From contig NC_019966.1 in the NCBI RefSeq assembly GCF_000328565.1, forward strand, positions 2,542,001 to 2,606,000: a DNA stretch of 64,000 nucleotides, read 5' to 3'. The notes beneath the pieces are model-generated. The model ran no database searches. It saw only the letters and a program-made list of their open reading frames with translations, and had not been told where the DNA came from. This document shows, piece after piece, positions 26,802 to 36,982 of this stretch; position 1 is the stretch's first letter; every line of letters starts with the position of its first letter. Both the position numbers and the translations under genes were made by a program. The DNA comes from Mycobacterium sp. JS623. Its GTDB lineage: Bacteria > Actinomycetota > Actinomycetes > Mycobacteriales > Mycobacteriaceae.

Positions 26802-27245
26802 TCAGTGCGCGAGAACCACCTCGAGCAGGTGGGTAGCCGTGATGACACCGACGAGTCCTTGGCCTCCCATCACTGCGGCCAGCGGCGACCGGTTGCGCGC
26901 CATGGCGGCGGCCACTTCGACGATGGTGTCGTCCGCCTTCACCGTCGTCATATCGGGCGGCGGTTTTGGCAGCACCGACTCGACAGTCTTGTCGCTCAGC
27001 TTGTCCGCAACACGGTCGGCCATCGGCTCGCTCAACACTCCCGCGAGCGAAGGATCGTCCAGGACGTACGGCGGCACGAGCAGGCGGACGACTTGCGAAG
27101 CAGGCAGGATCGTCACCGGAGTCCCGTTCACGTCCGTGACGACCAGCCCGGGCAGCCGTCGGGTGGCCAACAGTCGGACCGCCTCGAGCGCACTGGAATT
27201 CAGTGCAACTGCTGGGAAGTCCTCGGCGATCTGCTCCGCCCTCAT
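26802..27245 (-). CDS. CBS-domain protein
   Basis: The 147-residue protein consists of one CBS pair: the first from about residue 8 (FPAVALNSSALEAVRLLATRRLPGLVV), the second from about 97 (TTVKADDTIVEVAAAMARNRSPLAAVM). CBS pairs bind adenosyl nucleotides and regulate linked enzymes or transporters. It precedes the SLC13 permease by 25 bp on the same strand and so probably regulates it. It corresponds to Rv2683. Confidence 0.9.
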   Translation of the reverse strand: MRAEQIAEDFPAVALNSSALEAVRLLATRRLPGLVVTDVNGTPVTILPASQVVRLLVPPYVLDDPSLAGVLSEPMADRVADKLSDKTVESVLPKPPPDMTTVKADDTIVEVAAAMARNRSPLAAVMGGQGLVGVITATHLLEVVLAH

Positions 27246-27496
27246 ACGTCAACGCTACGACGCGGCAGTGCCAATGAGCACAAATCCATATGGATTCTTG
27301 GCGGGCCGGTAGTCTGCCAAATTGCGATTGCAGCGCCATCTGGTAACTCCCGCGGCCGTCGTTCAAGTCGGCACCTGCGGTGCGACTGCCGACCAGACTT
27401 CCCGGCGCTCCTCACGTAAAGATGCCGCAAACGGCACTGCGAGGCAACTAGAAATGCATTCGGACGCGCGGACGCTCGATCATTAGACTCTCGGCA
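27246..27496. other. Divergent intergenic region between the CBS gene and nhaA
   Basis: No convincing gene is present in these 251 bp; the short frames look random. The only signal I see is the TAGACT -10 box directly before nhaA. Confidence 0.5.
27484..27489 (+). promoter_or_regulatory. -10 box TAGACT of nhaA
   Basis: TAGACT ends 7 nt before the nhaA ATG at 27497 without a Shine-Dalgarno sequence, consistent with a leaderless transcript. Confidence 0.45.
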
Positions 27497-28780
27497 ATGC
27501 CCAAGCCCCTCCGTCTGCTGACGCGCGGCTCGTGGTCGGAGACGCAACGTTTTTCCGAAATCCTTCGTAGAGAGACCGTCGGCGGCGTGCTGCTGCTGAT
27601 TGCCGCAGGCGCCGCACTGGTATGGGCCAATTCGCCGTGGGCGCAGGCGTACCGCTCAGTGTCGGACTTCGCGTTCGGACCCCAGACCTTGCATCTGCGC
27701 TTGTCCCTGTCGCAGTGGGCAGCCGACGGACTGCTGGCGATCTTCTTCTTCGTCGTGGGACTCGAACTCAAGCGTGAATTCGTTGCCGGTGACCTGCGCG
27801 ATCCGCGCCGGGCCGCCTTGCCAATCGCGGCGGCGGTCGGCGGGATGGTCGTACCCGCTGCGATCTTCATTGCGATCAACGTGGCCAGCGGGCATCCCGA
27901 GAACCTCGACGGATGGGCGGTGCCGATCGCGACCGACATCGCGTTCGCAGTTGCCGTGCTGGCTGTGTTGTCCACGCACCTGCCGACCGCGCTGCGAACC
28001 TTCCTGCTGACGCTCGCCGTTGTCGATGACCTTCTCGCCATCACCGTTATTGCGATCTTCTATACGGATCATCTGGCCCTCGGTCCGCTCGCGCTCGCGC
28101 TGATCCCGATAGGACTGTTCGGGCTCGCGGTGCAGCGCGGGATTCATCGTTGGTGGGCGTTGATGCCGCTGGCCGTGGTCGCCTGGGCCCTGGTGCATAC
28201 CAGCGGCGTGCACGCGACGGTCGCTGGGGTGGTCCTCGGCTTCACCGTCCCTGTGCTAGGCAGCCTCGGCCACCCCACCGCCGAATTGTTCGAACACAAG
28301 CTGCGGCCGGTGTCGGCGGCCTTCGCCGTACCAGTCTTCGCATTCTTCGCCGCCGGTGTGACGGTGGGCGGCTGGTCCGGTCTCGGTGACGCGCTGCTGC
28401 ATCCCGTCACCGATGGGGTGATCGCGGGGCTGGTCATCGGCAAACCTCTCGGCGTGTTCGTCACCGCGTTTTTGTTGGCCAAGTTCACCCACGCCAACCT
28501 CGACGACGACCTCGCGTGGCGCGACGTGCTCGGCGTGTCGCTACTGGCGGGCATCGGTTTCACCGTTTCGTTATTGATCGGTGAACTTGCGTTCGGATAC
28601 GGCACGCCGACGGGCGATGACGTCAAGATCGGTGTGCTGGTCGGGTCCGTTATCGCAGGTGTATTGGCGTCGGTGGTGTTGTTGAGCCGAAACGCCGCCT
28701 ACCGGCGAATCCATGAATTCGAGACTGCGGACGCGGACCACGATGGTGTGCCCGACATCTACCAAGCTCGACAGGACTGA
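27497..28780 (+). CDS. nhaA: Na+/H+ antiporter NhaA
   Basis: The 427-residue inner membrane antiporter exchanges Na+ or Li+ for protons to control internal pH and salt. It has about 12 helices and the diagnostic motifs GWAVPIATDIAFAVAVLAVL (near residues 135-155) and LTLAVVDDLLAITVIAIF, whose Asp pair corresponds to the ion-binding aspartates. The C-terminal extension of about 35 residues (YRRIHEFETADADHDGVPD) is acidic and resembles a calcium-binding loop. As I recall, the M. tuberculosis order has no gene here, so it is probably an insertion beside dxs. Confidence 0.95.
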   Translation: MPKPLRLLTRGSWSETQRFSEILRRETVGGVLLLIAAGAALVWANSPWAQAYRSVSDFAFGPQTLHLRLSLSQWAADGLLAIFFFVVGLELKREFVAGDLRDPRRAALPIAAAVGGMVVPAAIFIAINVASGHPENLDGWAVPIATDIAFAVAVLAVLSTHLPTALRTFLLTLAVVDDLLAITVIAIFYTDHLALGPLALALIPIGLFGLAVQRGIHRWWALMPLAVVAWALVHTSGVHATVAGVVLGFTVPVLGSLGHPTAELFEHKLRPVSAAFAVPVFAFFAAGVTVGGWSGLGDALLHPVTDGVIAGLVIGKPLGVFVTAFLLAKFTHANLDDDLAWRDVLGVSLLAGIGFTVSLLIGELAFGYGTPTGDDVKIGVLVGSVIAGVLASVVLLSRNAAYRRIHEFETADADHDGVPDIYQARQD

Positions 28781-28796
28781 GGCCAGCGCCTCTGCG

Positions 28797-28802
28797 TAGA
28801 CT
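28797..28802 (+). promoter_or_regulatory. -10 box TAGACT of dxs
   Basis: TAGACT ends 6 nt before the dxs ATG at 28809 and is identical to the box before nhaA, suggesting an independent leaderless promoter despite the 28-bp gap behind nhaA. Confidence 0.45.
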
Positions 28803-28808
28803 GACCGA

Positions 28809-30722
28809 ATGCTTGAACAGATCCGCGGTCCCGCCGATCTGCAGCACCTTTCGCAGTCGCAGCTGAGCGATCTGGCACAGGAAATCCGCGAGTTCCTGAT
28901 CCACAAGGTCGCTGCCACCGGCGGGCACCTAGGCCCCAACCTCGGTGTGGTGGAGCTCACGCTTGCCCTGCATCGCGTGTTCGATTCGCCGCACGATCCG
29001 ATCATCTTCGACACCGGACATCAGTCCTATGTGCACAAGATGCTCACGGGCCGCAGCCATGACTTCGACACGCTTCGCAAAAAGGGTGGTCTTTCGGGCT
29101 ATCCGTCGCGCAGCGAGAGCGAGCACGACTGGGTGGAGTCCAGCCACGCGAGCTCGGCGCTGTCGTATGCCGATGGCCTTGCCAAGGCGTTCGAGCTGTC
29201 CGGGCATCGCAACCGGCACGTGGTCGCGGTCGTCGGCGACGGCGCCCTGACAGGCGGCATGTGCTGGGAGGCGCTGAACAACATCGCCGCGGCGCGCAGG
29301 CCGGTCGTGATCGTCGTCAACGACAACGGCCGCAGCTACGCCCCGACCATCGGCGGGTTCGCCGAGCACCTCGCCGGGCTGCGGCTGCAGCCGGGCTACG
29401 AGAAGGTGCTCGACGAGGGCAAGCGGGCCCTGCGAGGCGTGCCGCTGGTGGGCGAACTCTGCTACCAGTGCCTGCACAGCGTCAAGGCGGGCATCAAGGA
29501 TGCGCTGTCGCCGCAGGTGATGTTCACCGACCTCGGGCTGAAGTACGTCGGCCCGATCGACGGGCACGACCAGCACGCGGTGGAAAGTGCGCTGCGCAGC
29601 GCCAGGGGCTTCAACGCGCCGGTGATCGTGCACGTCGTCACCCGCAAGGGCATGGGTTACCCGCCGGCCGAGAACGACGAGGCCGACCAGATGCACTCAT
29701 GCGGTGTGATCGATCCCGAGACCGGCCTTGCGACGTCGGTGCCCGGGCCGGGCTGGACCTCGGCGTTCTCCGACGCGCTGATCGGCTATGCCTCGCGGCG
29801 ACGCGATGTCGTGGCGATCACGGCGGCGATGCCGGGTCCGACGGGGCTGACCAGCTTCCGGCAGCGTTTCCCTGACCGGTTCTTCGACGTCGGCATCGCC
29901 GAACAGCACGCGATGACGTCGGCGGCCGGGCTGGCGATGGGCGGCATGCATCCGGTGGTGGCCATCTACTCGACGTTCCTGAACCGGGCGTTCGACCAGG
30001 TCATGATGGACGTCGCGCTGCACAAGCTGCCGGTGACCATGGTGCTCGACAGATCGGGCGTCACCGGCCCCGACGGCGCCAGCCACAACGGCATGTGGGA
30101 CATGTCGATGCTGGGCATCGTGCCGGGGATGCGTGTCGCGGCGCCGCGCGACGGTACCCGGCTGCGCGAGGAACTCGGCGAGGCGCTGGACATCAACGAC
30201 GGCCCGACCGCCATTCGGTTCCCCAAAGGTGATGTCGGCGAAGACATACCGGCGCTCGAACGCCGCGGCGATGTCGACGTGCTCGCCGTGCCCGCGGACG
30301 GTCTTTCAGACGACGTGTTGCTGGTGGCCATCGGCCCGTTTGCGTCGATGGCGCTGACGGTCGCCGAGCTGCTGCGCAACCAGGGCATCGGTGTGACCGT
30401 GGTCGACCCGCGCTGGGTGCTGCCGGTGCCGGACGCGATAGGTGAGCTGGCCCGCGCGCACAAGCTGGTGGTGACAGTCGAGGACAACGGCGTTGCAGGC
30501 GGCGTCGGCTCGGCCGTATCGGCGGCGCTGCGGCACGCCGAGATCGACGTGCCGTGCCGCGACGTCGGGTTACCGCAGGAGTTCTTCGCGCAGGCGTCGC
30601 GCGGTGAGGTGCTGGCCGATGTCGGCCTGACTGACCGCAACATCGCCCGCCAAATCACGGGCTGGGTGGCCGCGCTCGGCGCGCATACCACGGAGCCTGC
30701 CGTCAGCGAGCGCCTCGACTAG
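28809..30722 (+). CDS. dxs: 1-deoxy-D-xylulose-5-phosphate synthase
   Basis: DXS condenses pyruvate and glyceraldehyde 3-phosphate with thiamine diphosphate, the first step of the MEP isoprenoid pathway. The 637-residue enzyme shows [16 protein letters not shown] at the N-terminus, the ThDP motif [16 protein letters not shown] ending in [15 protein letters not shown], the central transketolase pyrimidine domain ([18 protein letters not shown] with the conserved Glu) and the C-terminal domain ([15 protein letters not shown]). Length and order correspond to Dxs1 (Rv2682c). Confidence 0.97.
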   Translation: MLEQIRGPADLQHLSQSQLSDLAQEIREFLIHKVAATGGHLGPNLGVVELTLALHRVFDSPHDPIIFDTGHQSYVHKMLTGRSHDFDTLRKKGGLSGYPSRSESEHDWVESSHASSALSYADGLAKAFELSGHRNRHVVAVVGDGALTGGMCWEALNNIAAARRPVVIVVNDNGRSYAPTIGGFAEHLAGLRLQPGYEKVLDEGKRALRGVPLVGELCYQCLHSVKAGIKDALSPQVMFTDLGLKYVGPIDGHDQHAVESALRSARGFNAPVIVHVVTRKGMGYPPAENDEADQMHSCGVIDPETGLATSVPGPGWTSAFSDALIGYASRRRDVVAITAAMPGPTGLTSFRQRFPDRFFDVGIAEQHAMTSAAGLAMGGMHPVVAIYSTFLNRAFDQVMMDVALHKLPVTMVLDRSGVTGPDGASHNGMWDMSMLGIVPGMRVAAPRDGTRLREELGEALDINDGPTAIRFPKGDVGEDIPALERRGDVDVLAVPADGLSDDVLLVAIGPFASMALTVAELLRNQGIGVTVVDPRWVLPVPDAIGELARAHKLVVTVEDNGVAGGVGSAVSAALRHAEIDVPCRDVGLPQEFFAQASRGEVLADVGLTDRNIARQITGWVAALGAHTTEPAVSERLD

Positions 30723-30737
30723 CCTTTGCCATCGGCG

Positions 30738-30790
30738 AGTGGCCAGTTATTGCACGCATTTCGCGTGTGCGCGTGACACAAGTGGCCACT
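30738..30790. repeat. 53-bp imperfect inverted repeat
   Basis: Arms of 20 bp (30738-30757 and 30771-30790) match at 16 of 20 positions; the outer 8 bp AGTGGCCA/TGGCCACT are perfect. The 13-base loop is ATTTCGCGTGTGC-like. It sits between dxs and the hydrolase gene and could be a dispersed palindromic repeat or a terminator; there is no T-run. Confidence 0.5.
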
Positions 30791-30801
30791 GGGCGAGCAG
30801 C

Positions 30802-30807
30802 TAGGCT
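30802..30807 (+). promoter_or_regulatory. -10 box TAGGCT of the hydrolase at 30814
   Basis: TAGGCT ends 6 nt before the ATG at 30814, again with no ribosome-binding site, consistent with leaderless initiation. Confidence 0.4.
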
Positions 30808-30813
30808 GCGGCA

Positions 30814-31710
30814 ATGGACGCGGAGTTGAAGCGCTGGAAAGCCGCGGGCGAGTACTTCGACTACCTGGGCTTCAACATCTTCTACCGCACCGAGGGACAC
30901 GGGCCGAATCTGCTGCTCATCCACGGTTATCCGTTCAACTCGTGTGACTGGGCGCCGCTGTGGGACAGGCTGACCGAGCGATTCACCGTTATCGCGCCCG
31001 ACATGCTCGGCATGGGATTCTCCGACAAGCCGTTCGCCTACCAGTACTCGGTTCACGACCACGCCGACATGCACGAGGCGTTGCTGGCGCACCTCGGTGT
31101 CGAGTCGGCGCACATCCTGGCCCACGACATCGGGGACTCGGTCGGCCAAGAGCTGTTGGCGCGCCACGAGTTCGGCCAACCTGCCTACGGCGCACTGCGG
31201 ATCGACTCGATCACCTGGCTCAACGGCGGCTTGTTCAATGAGGCATACACACCGCGGCTGATGCAGAAGGTGTTGTCGCGTACACCGCTGGGGGACTTGC
31301 TGAGTCCGCTTCAGGGCAGCCCGCTGTCAAAGCGAATCATCGAACCGACGATCAACGAGATGTTCGGGCCCGACACCAAGCCGTCGCGACGCATGCTCGA
31401 CCTGTTTCACGAGATCCTCGAATACAACGACGGCAAGCGGGTGACCCACAAGGTCGGCCGGTTCGTCAACGACCGCTACGCCCACCGCAATCGATGGGTG
31501 CGCGCGATGCGCGAGACCGCCGTCCCGATGCGGTTGATCGACGGCCCGATCGATCCCAACTCGGGCAGGCACATGGCGCAGCGCTACCTGAGGGTCATTC
31601 CGAATCCCGACGTGGTGATGCTCGACGACAACATCGGGCACTGGCCGCAGATCGAGGCGCCCGACGCGGTGCTCGAACACTTCCTCGCTCACATCGACCG
31701 AATCGCCTAG
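30814..31710 (+). CDS. Alpha/beta hydrolase with Asp nucleophile (haloalkane dehalogenase/epoxide hydrolase type)
   Basis: The 298-residue protein has the oxyanion motif LLIHGYPFNSCDWAPLW (about residues 34-50) and the nucleophile elbow ILAHDIGDSVG, where Asp takes the nucleophile place as in haloalkane dehalogenases and epoxide hydrolases. The catalytic His is in DNIGHWPQIEAPD near the C-terminus. Substrate not predictable. It stands between dxs and the convergent RNase D gene. A detoxification or lipid-ester role is possible. Confidence 0.85.
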   Translation: MDAELKRWKAAGEYFDYLGFNIFYRTEGHGPNLLLIHGYPFNSCDWAPLWDRLTERFTVIAPDMLGMGFSDKPFAYQYSVHDHADMHEALLAHLGVESAHILAHDIGDSVGQELLARHEFGQPAYGALRIDSITWLNGGLFNEAYTPRLMQKVLSRTPLGDLLSPLQGSPLSKRIIEPTINEMFGPDTKPSRRMLDLFHEILEYNDGKRVTHKVGRFVNDRYAHRNRWVRAMRETAVPMRLIDGPIDPNSGRHMAQRYLRVIPNPDVVMLDDNIGHWPQIEAPDAVLEHFLAHIDRIA

Positions 31711-31724
31711 TCCGCACCACCCGT

Positions 31725-32993
31725 CTATTTCTGCTCGCGCTCGGAAAGTGCCTCGGCCAATACCGGCACGGTCAGCTCGCGCTGCCACGGCCGCGCGCCG
31801 GCGTCGCGCAAAAACTCGTCGACCGCCGCGGCGACATCGTCGACCGGCTTCCAGTCCCAGCACAGCCGGCGCACCAATTCGGGGGAGAGCAGGTTCTCCG
31901 TTGGCACCGAAACCCGTTGCGACAGTTCGGTCAACACCGCCCGCGCGGTCTCCAGCCGGACGGCCGCTTCTGGCTTACGCCGAGACCAGCGCGACGCAGG
32001 CGGCGGGCCGTTCGACGGCTCCTGCGCGTCCGGCGGATCCACGATCCGTGCGCGGGCCAGCGCATCCAGCCACACCTGCGCGCTGCGGCGTTGCCGGTTG
32101 CCGCCGAACACCGGAAGCTCCGTCAGCTTCTCGATGCTGTCCGGATTGACGGTGGCGGCGTTGATGATTGCGGCGTCGGGCAGGATCCGCCCCGGCGCGA
32201 TATCGCGGCGACGGGCGATGTGGTCGCGCGTCTGCCACAACTCCCGCACCGCGGCCAGCGCCCGCGGGTTGCGTACCTTGTGAATGCCCGACGTGCGTCG
32301 CCAGCGATCTCGTCGCGTCGGCGTCGCCTCGTACGTCCGAACGAACTCGAATTCCTGTGCGGCCCAATCGGTTTTGCCCTGCTCAGCCAGCACATCGGCA
32401 ATCGCGTCGCGCAAATCGAGCAGCACCTCGACGTCCAGGGCCGCATAGTTCAGCCATTCGTCAGGAAGCGGACGCTTCGACCAATCGGCGGCGCCGTGTC
32501 CCTTCATCAGCTGTAGGCCAAGCAATCGCTGCACCATCGCCGCCAGATTCACCCGGTCATAGCCGGCCAGCCTGCCCGCCAACTCGGTGTCATACAGCTT
32601 TGGTGGCCTGATGCCGATCTCGGCCAGACACGGCAGATCCTGATCGGCCGCGTGCAACACCCACTCGTCGGTGGCGAGCACCTCGGCGATCGGCGCCAGC
32701 GTCTCGATCGGGTCGTGGCCGTGGTTCACCGGATCGATCAGCACCGTGCCTGCACCGGCGCGGCGGATCTGCACCAGGTACGCGCGGTTGGAGTACCTGA
32801 AGCCCGACGCCCGCTCGGCATCAACCGCGAACGGTCCATGTCCGGAAGCCAAAACATCTGCGGCCCTTGCTATTTCGGTTCGGCTGATCGATAGTGGCGG
32901 CACTCCGTCACGCGGCGCCAGCAGTGGGGTGGCCTCGGCTTCTGGTTCAGCAGCGGCCGCGGCGTCTGGGTCATCCCCGGGGGAGTCCTGCAT
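31725..32993 (-). CDS. rnd: Ribonuclease D family 3'-5' exoribonuclease
   Basis: This 422-residue enzyme has the DEDD exonuclease domain: FAVDAERASGFRYSNRAYLVQI with the first Asp-Glu pair (residues 58 and 60), WVLHAADQDLPCLAEIG, and LPDEWLNYAALDVEVLLDLRD with the Tyr-Asp. An HRDC domain follows (RALAAVRELWQTRDHIARRRD). It trims RNA 3' ends, such as tRNA precursors. The start at 32993 is chosen over the open frame to 33344, which runs over the DUF3000 gene. Two bases separate it from the DUF3000 stop. Corresponds to Rv2681. Confidence 0.92.
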   Translation of the reverse strand: MQDSPGDDPDAAAAAEPEAEATPLLAPRDGVPPLSISRTEIARAADVLASGHGPFAVDAERASGFRYSNRAYLVQIRRAGAGTVLIDPVNHGHDPIETLAPIAEVLATDEWVLHAADQDLPCLAEIGIRPPKLYDTELAGRLAGYDRVNLAAMVQRLLGLQLMKGHGAADWSKRPLPDEWLNYAALDVEVLLDLRDAIADVLAEQGKTDWAAQEFEFVRTYEATPTRRDRWRRTSGIHKVRNPRALAAVRELWQTRDHIARRRDIAPGRILPDAAIINAATVNPDSIEKLTELPVFGGNRQRRSAQVWLDALARARIVDPPDAQEPSNGPPPASRWSRRKPEAAVRLETARAVLTELSQRVSVPTENLLSPELVRRLCWDWKPVDDVAAAVDEFLRDAGARPWQRELTVPVLAEALSEREQK

Positions 32994-32995
32994 CG

Positions 32996-33577
32996 TCAGG
33001 CGCGCGTGCGGGAGCTCAGGTCGGTGACCCCCGCTGGAGGCAGGCCCGCCGCGTGCTCGAGCACCTCGCAGAACGCCTGCACATGCGGCCCGAGTTCCAG
33101 CGTCGTCGCCGTCCAGGAGGCCCGCAGCTCCAGCTGATGCGCGCGCGGAGGCCCGGAGATGTCGCCGTAGCGCACCGACGTGGTGGCGGTGACCGTGCCG
33201 CCCAACGCCGTGACATGTTCGGCGCGCGACTGCAGCGCCTCGACAAGCCAGCTCCACGCGACGTCGGGCAGCAACTGGTCGACGGCTTCGCTCGGGTCGA
33301 GGTCGGCCTGGATGTAGGCGACCAGCCGCATGGTGCCGTCCCACGCCTCGGCGCCCTCAGGGTCGTGCAGCAGGATCAGCCTGCCGAACGCATCGCCCTC
33401 CGAGCGCTCGGGGACGATGGCGGTCTCGGGGTGCCGGACCTCGGCGCCCAGCGCGTAGCTGTACGGCGCCAGCCGCTGCGGCGGGCGGATCGGGCCGAGC
33501 TCGATTTCCGGCCGTACGGTGGTGGCATTCATCGCCGCCACCGCTTCACGGAACTGATCCGGTTCGGCGGTGGTCAT
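32996..33577 (-). CDS. DUF3000 domain protein
   Basis: This 193-residue protein corresponds to Rv2680/DUF3000, conserved in actinobacteria next to RNase D. It starts MTTAEPDQFREAVAAMNATT and contains PPQRLAPYSYALGAEV and LLHDPEGAEAWDGTMRLVAYIQADLD. No catalytic signature is apparent. It is the first gene of a two-gene operon with rnd (2-bp gap), suggesting a role in RNA metabolism, an inference. A TAGCGT box (33586-33591) is 8 nt upstream of the ATG. Confidence 0.9.
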   Translation of the reverse strand: MTTAEPDQFREAVAAMNATTVRPEIELGPIRPPQRLAPYSYALGAEVRHPETAIVPERSEGDAFGRLILLHDPEGAEAWDGTMRLVAYIQADLDPSEAVDQLLPDVAWSWLVEALQSRAEHVTALGGTVTATTSVRYGDISGPPRAHQLELRASWTATTLELGPHVQAFCEVLEHAAGLPPAGVTDLSSRTRA

Positions 33578-33856
33578 GCCGTTTGACGCTAGACCATCTT
33601 GGCTGGTCTGTGCGCAGGCGCGCCGATTTCGTGCGCGCGACGCCTGCGCCGCAGATGAGACGATGAAACGATGCCGGAACGGGTTGCTCAGCCCATCGAG
33701 GAAATCGCCCGCCTCGACCGCGACGACCAGCCAGGAAAGTCCCAGATTCAGGCCGATCCGGCCGTGCGAGGGCTGCGGCCGTGGCCGCCCGATCTGGCGC
33801 AGCAAGGCGAGGATGACGATCAACGCGGCTGAGCCCGCATGGCAGCATTGGTGCCA
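33578..33856. other. Divergent intergenic region before hemE
   Basis: These 279 bp hold a 53-codon plus-strand frame (33671-33832, MPERVAQPIEEIARLDRDD start) with normal third-position GC but no recognised homologue. I treat it as unproven. In M. tuberculosis echA15 lies here; no trace of it is visible. Confidence 0.3.
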
Positions 33857-34906
33857 ATGAGTACCCGCCGCGAACTGCCCGAGTCGCCCTACCTGGCCGC
33901 AGCCACCGGCCGCAAACCCAGCCGCGTGCCGGTGTGGTTCATGCGGCAGGCCGGACGGTCGCTGCCCGAGTACCGGGAGCTGCGGGCCAAGAACACGATG
34001 ATGCAGGCGTGCTTCGACGCCGAGCTGATCACCGAGATCACGCTGCAGCCCATCCGCAGGCACGGGGTCGACGCCGCAATCCTGTTCTCCGACATCGTCG
34101 TGCCGCTACAGGCGTCGGGCATTGACCTCGACATCGTGCCCGACGTCGGACCGGTGATCGAGCGTCCCGTGCGCAGCATCGCGGACGTGAAATCTATCAA
34201 ACCCCTTGAGCCGCAACAGGTTGCGCCTGTTGCGCAGGCCGTGTCGCAGCTGGTGGCCGAACTGAACGACGTTGCCCTGATCGGATTCGCCGGCGCCCCC
34301 TTCACGCTGGCCTCCTACCTCGTCGAGGGCGGGCCCAGCAGGCATCACGAACGCACCAAGGCGATGATGCTCGGCGAACCCGAAACCTGGCATGCGCTGA
34401 TGACCGCGCTGACCGACGTGACGATCGCATTCCTGCAGGTCCAAGTGGCGGCAGGGGTGGACGCGATTCAGGTGTTCGACTCGTGGGCAGGCACGCTGTC
34501 GCTGGCCGATTACCGCAGCTATGTACTGCCGCACAGCCGCAGGGTGTTCGCCACGCTCGCCGAGGCTGGCGTGCCGATGACGCATTTCGGGGTGGGCACC
34601 GCCGAGCTGCTCGGCGCGATGTCGGAGGCCGGCGCGACCGTGGTCGGCGTGGACTGGCGCACGTCGCTGACCGATGCCGCCGCTAGGGTGCGGCCAGGAA
34701 CTGCCTTGCAGGGAAATCTTGACCCGGTGGTGTTGTTGGCCGGCTTCGACGTGGCGCAGCGTGCGGTGCGTGCCGTTGTCGAGGACGGCAGGCGCGCGGT
34801 CGACGCCGGCGCAGCGGGCCACATCTTCAACCTCGGCCATGGCGTGCTGCCGAGCACCGATCCGTCCGTCATCACCGACGTCGTGGCGCTGGTGCACTCC
34901 CTGTGA
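33857..34906 (+). CDS. hemE: Uroporphyrinogen decarboxylase
   Basis: HemE removes four carboxyl groups from uroporphyrinogen III to make coproporphyrinogen III. The 349-residue protein has the family signature [16 protein letters not shown] (substrate-binding Arg residues) and the second signature region [17 protein letters not shown]. The start at 33857 ([13 protein letters not shown]) matches the M. tuberculosis protein; an in-frame ATG at 33839 is less likely. Its stop overlaps the hemY start (GTGA). Confidence 0.97.
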   Translation: MSTRRELPESPYLAAATGRKPSRVPVWFMRQAGRSLPEYRELRAKNTMMQACFDAELITEITLQPIRRHGVDAAILFSDIVVPLQASGIDLDIVPDVGPVIERPVRSIADVKSIKPLEPQQVAPVAQAVSQLVAELNDVALIGFAGAPFTLASYLVEGGPSRHHERTKAMMLGEPETWHALMTALTDVTIAFLQVQVAAGVDAIQVFDSWAGTLSLADYRSYVLPHSRRVFATLAEAGVPMTHFGVGTAELLGAMSEAGATVVGVDWRTSLTDAAARVRPGTALQGNLDPVVLLAGFDVAQRAVRAVVEDGRRAVDAGAAGHIFNLGHGVLPSTDPSVITDVVALVHSL

Positions 34907-36258
34907 CTGCGTCGTATGCCGTTGTCGGGGGCGGCATTTCGGGTCTGGTGGCGGCGTATCGGCTGCGGGTCGCAGCGGGACCGGACGCGACCATCACCGT
35001 GTTCGATCCTGCGGACCGGCTGGGTGGGGTGCTGCGCACGGAACGGGTCGGCGGCCAGCCGCTGGACGTCGGGGCCGAAGCGTTCATTGCGCGACGGCCC
35101 GAGGTGCCCGCGCTGCTGGCCGAGCTGGGCTTGGCACGCCGACAGATCGGCACCACCGGCGCCCGGCCGTTGATCTACAGCCAGCGCCGGCTGCACGAGA
35201 TGCCGATCGGCACCCTGCAGGGCATACCCGCGGATCCAGACACGCTCACGGGCCTCGTCGACGATGCCGCGATCACGTGGATGCGTGACGAGCCCACCCG
35301 TCCGTTTTCCTGGCGTCCCGGCGCCGATCCGTCGGTGGCCGCACTCGTGGGTGACCGGTTCGGTGACCAGGTCGTGGTCCGCTCGGTTGATCCGTTGCTG
35401 GCGGGCGTGTATGCCGGATCTGCGGCCACCATCGGTGTGCGATCAGCCGTCCCGACCTTGGCCGCCGTGTTGGACCGCGGCGCGCGCAGCCTCACCGAGG
35501 CGGTCCGTGAGACGCTCCCGCCGCCGCTGACCGGGTCGGTGTTCGGCGCCATCGACGGCGGCTACACGGTGCTCGTCGACGAGCTGGTACGCCGGGCGGC
35601 CATCGGTTGGGCGCAAGTCGCCGTCGATCGAGTCGATGCGGCGCCGCCGGGCTGGGATCTGGTCGACGACGAGGGGCAGCGCTGGCACGCCGACGCCGCG
35701 GTGCTGGCCGTGCCTGCGCCGAGGCTGGGAAGGCTGATCGACACCGTTGCCCCGCGGACCGCCGCGGCAGCCCGACGCATTGGCGTCGCATCCTCGGCGT
35801 TGGTGGCGCTGGCGCTGCCGGGTGGCATCCCGCTGCCCGATCAGTCGGGAGTACTGGTGGCGCACGGAGAACGGTTGCGCGCCAAGGCCATTACGTTGTC
35901 GAGCCGCAAGTGGGGTCAGCGCGGAAACGTCGAGTTGGTGCGCCTGTCGTATGGCCGGTTCGGCGACGATCTGGCCCGCAGCGCAGGCGACGAGGACCTG
36001 CTGGAGTGGGCGTCGCAAGATTTGGCGACGGTGTTCGGTGTCAACGTCGAGCCGGTCGACTGCCATGTGCACCGGTGGATCGACGCGATGCCGCAATACG
36101 GGCCGGGCCACCTCGAGCTGGTCGCCGATCTGCGGGCCGGCTTGCCGCCGACGCTTGCCGTCGCGGGCGGATACCTGGACGGCATCGGAGTGCCCGCTTG
36201 TGTAGCCGCGGCGACGAGGGCGGCCGCGTCGCTGGTCACCTCGCGCGTGGCACGATAG
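34903..36258 (+). CDS. hemY: Coproporphyrinogen III/protoporphyrinogen oxidase (HemY-type)
   Basis: This FAD enzyme oxidises the porphyrinogen ring; in actinobacteria it works in the coproporphyrin-dependent route, oxidising coproporphyrinogen III. The 451-residue protein begins with the dinucleotide-binding motif [15 protein letters not shown] and the [15 protein letters not shown] continuation, and ends with an FAD-closing motif ([17 protein letters not shown]). It is translationally coupled to hemE by a 4-bp overlap and followed 4 bp later by chdC, forming a haem operon. Corresponds to Rv2677c. Confidence 0.95.
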   Translation: MTASYAVVGGGISGLVAAYRLRVAAGPDATITVFDPADRLGGVLRTERVGGQPLDVGAEAFIARRPEVPALLAELGLARRQIGTTGARPLIYSQRRLHEMPIGTLQGIPADPDTLTGLVDDAAITWMRDEPTRPFSWRPGADPSVAALVGDRFGDQVVVRSVDPLLAGVYAGSAATIGVRSAVPTLAAVLDRGARSLTEAVRETLPPPLTGSVFGAIDGGYTVLVDELVRRAAIGWAQVAVDRVDAAPPGWDLVDDEGQRWHADAAVLAVPAPRLGRLIDTVAPRTAAAARRIGVASSALVALALPGGIPLPDQSGVLVAHGERLRAKAITLSSRKWGQRGNVELVRLSYGRFGDDLARSAGDEDLLEWASQDLATVFGVNVEPVDCHVHRWIDAMPQYGPGHLELVADLRAGLPPTLAVAGGYLDGIGVPACVAAATRAAASLVTSRVAR

Positions 36259-36262
36259 ATAC

Positions 36263-36958
36263 ATGGCCAAGCTGGATTTCGACGAGCTCAACGCGACCGT
36301 CCGCTACCTGATGTTTTCGGTGTTCGCGGCCGACCCTGGCGCGCTGGGTGACGACCGTGCCGGCGCCGTCGACGAGATGGCGACTTTCCTCAAGGAGCAG
36401 GAAGAGCGAGGCGTGGTGGTCCGCGGCCTCTATGACGTCGCGGGCATGCGGGCCGATGCCGACTTCATGATCTGGACCCACGCGGAGACGGTGGAGGCGC
36501 TGCAGGCGACCTATTCGGATTTCCGCCGCACGACCGCCCTCGGCCGTGCGAGTGATCCCGTGTGGAGCAGCGTCGCGCTCCATCGCCCCGCCGAGTTCAA
36601 CAAGAGTCACATCCCGGCGTTCCTGGCGGGGGAGGAGCCAGGTAACTACGTCTGCGTGTATCCGTTCGTCCGGTCCTACGAGTGGTACCTGCTGCCCGAC
36701 GACGAGCGCCGCCGTATGCTGGCCGAGCATGGCATGGCCGCCCGCGGCTACAAGGACGTGCGCGCCAACACGGTGCCCGCGTTCGCGCTGGGTGACTACG
36801 AGTGGATCCTGGCGTTCGAGGCGCCCGAGTTGCATCGCATCGTCGACTTGATGCGCGACTTGCGGGCCACCGACGCGCGTAGGCACACCCGCGAGGAGAC
36901 GCCGTTCTTCACCGGTCCGCGCGTTGGAGTGGAAGAGTTGATCAACAAACTCCCGTAA
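36263..36958 (+). CDS. chdC: Coproheme decarboxylase ChdC (HemQ)
   Basis: ChdC converts iron-coproporphyrin III to haem b in the last step of the coproporphyrin-dependent pathway. The 231-residue protein is of the chlorite dismutase-like fold, with [23 protein letters not shown] (catalytic Tyr region, about residues 135-157) and the following [21 protein letters not shown]. It closes the hemE-hemY-chdC operon, as Rv2676c does in M. tuberculosis. The ferrochelatase is not in this window. Confidence 0.95.
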   Translation: MAKLDFDELNATVRYLMFSVFAADPGALGDDRAGAVDEMATFLKEQEERGVVVRGLYDVAGMRADADFMIWTHAETVEALQATYSDFRRTTALGRASDPVWSSVALHRPAEFNKSHIPAFLAGEEPGNYVCVYPFVRSYEWYLLPDDERRRMLAEHGMAARGYKDVRANTVPAFALGDYEWILAFEAPELHRIVDLMRDLRATDARRHTREETPFFTGPRVGVEELINKLP

Positions 36959-36982
36959 CTGCGCCGGCGAAAGGGACCCCAG

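Noticed and set aside
33671-33832. 53-codon plus-strand frame before hemE
   Set aside because: GC-rich third positions are normal here, but no homologue, Shine-Dalgarno sequence or conserved context supports it as a gene.
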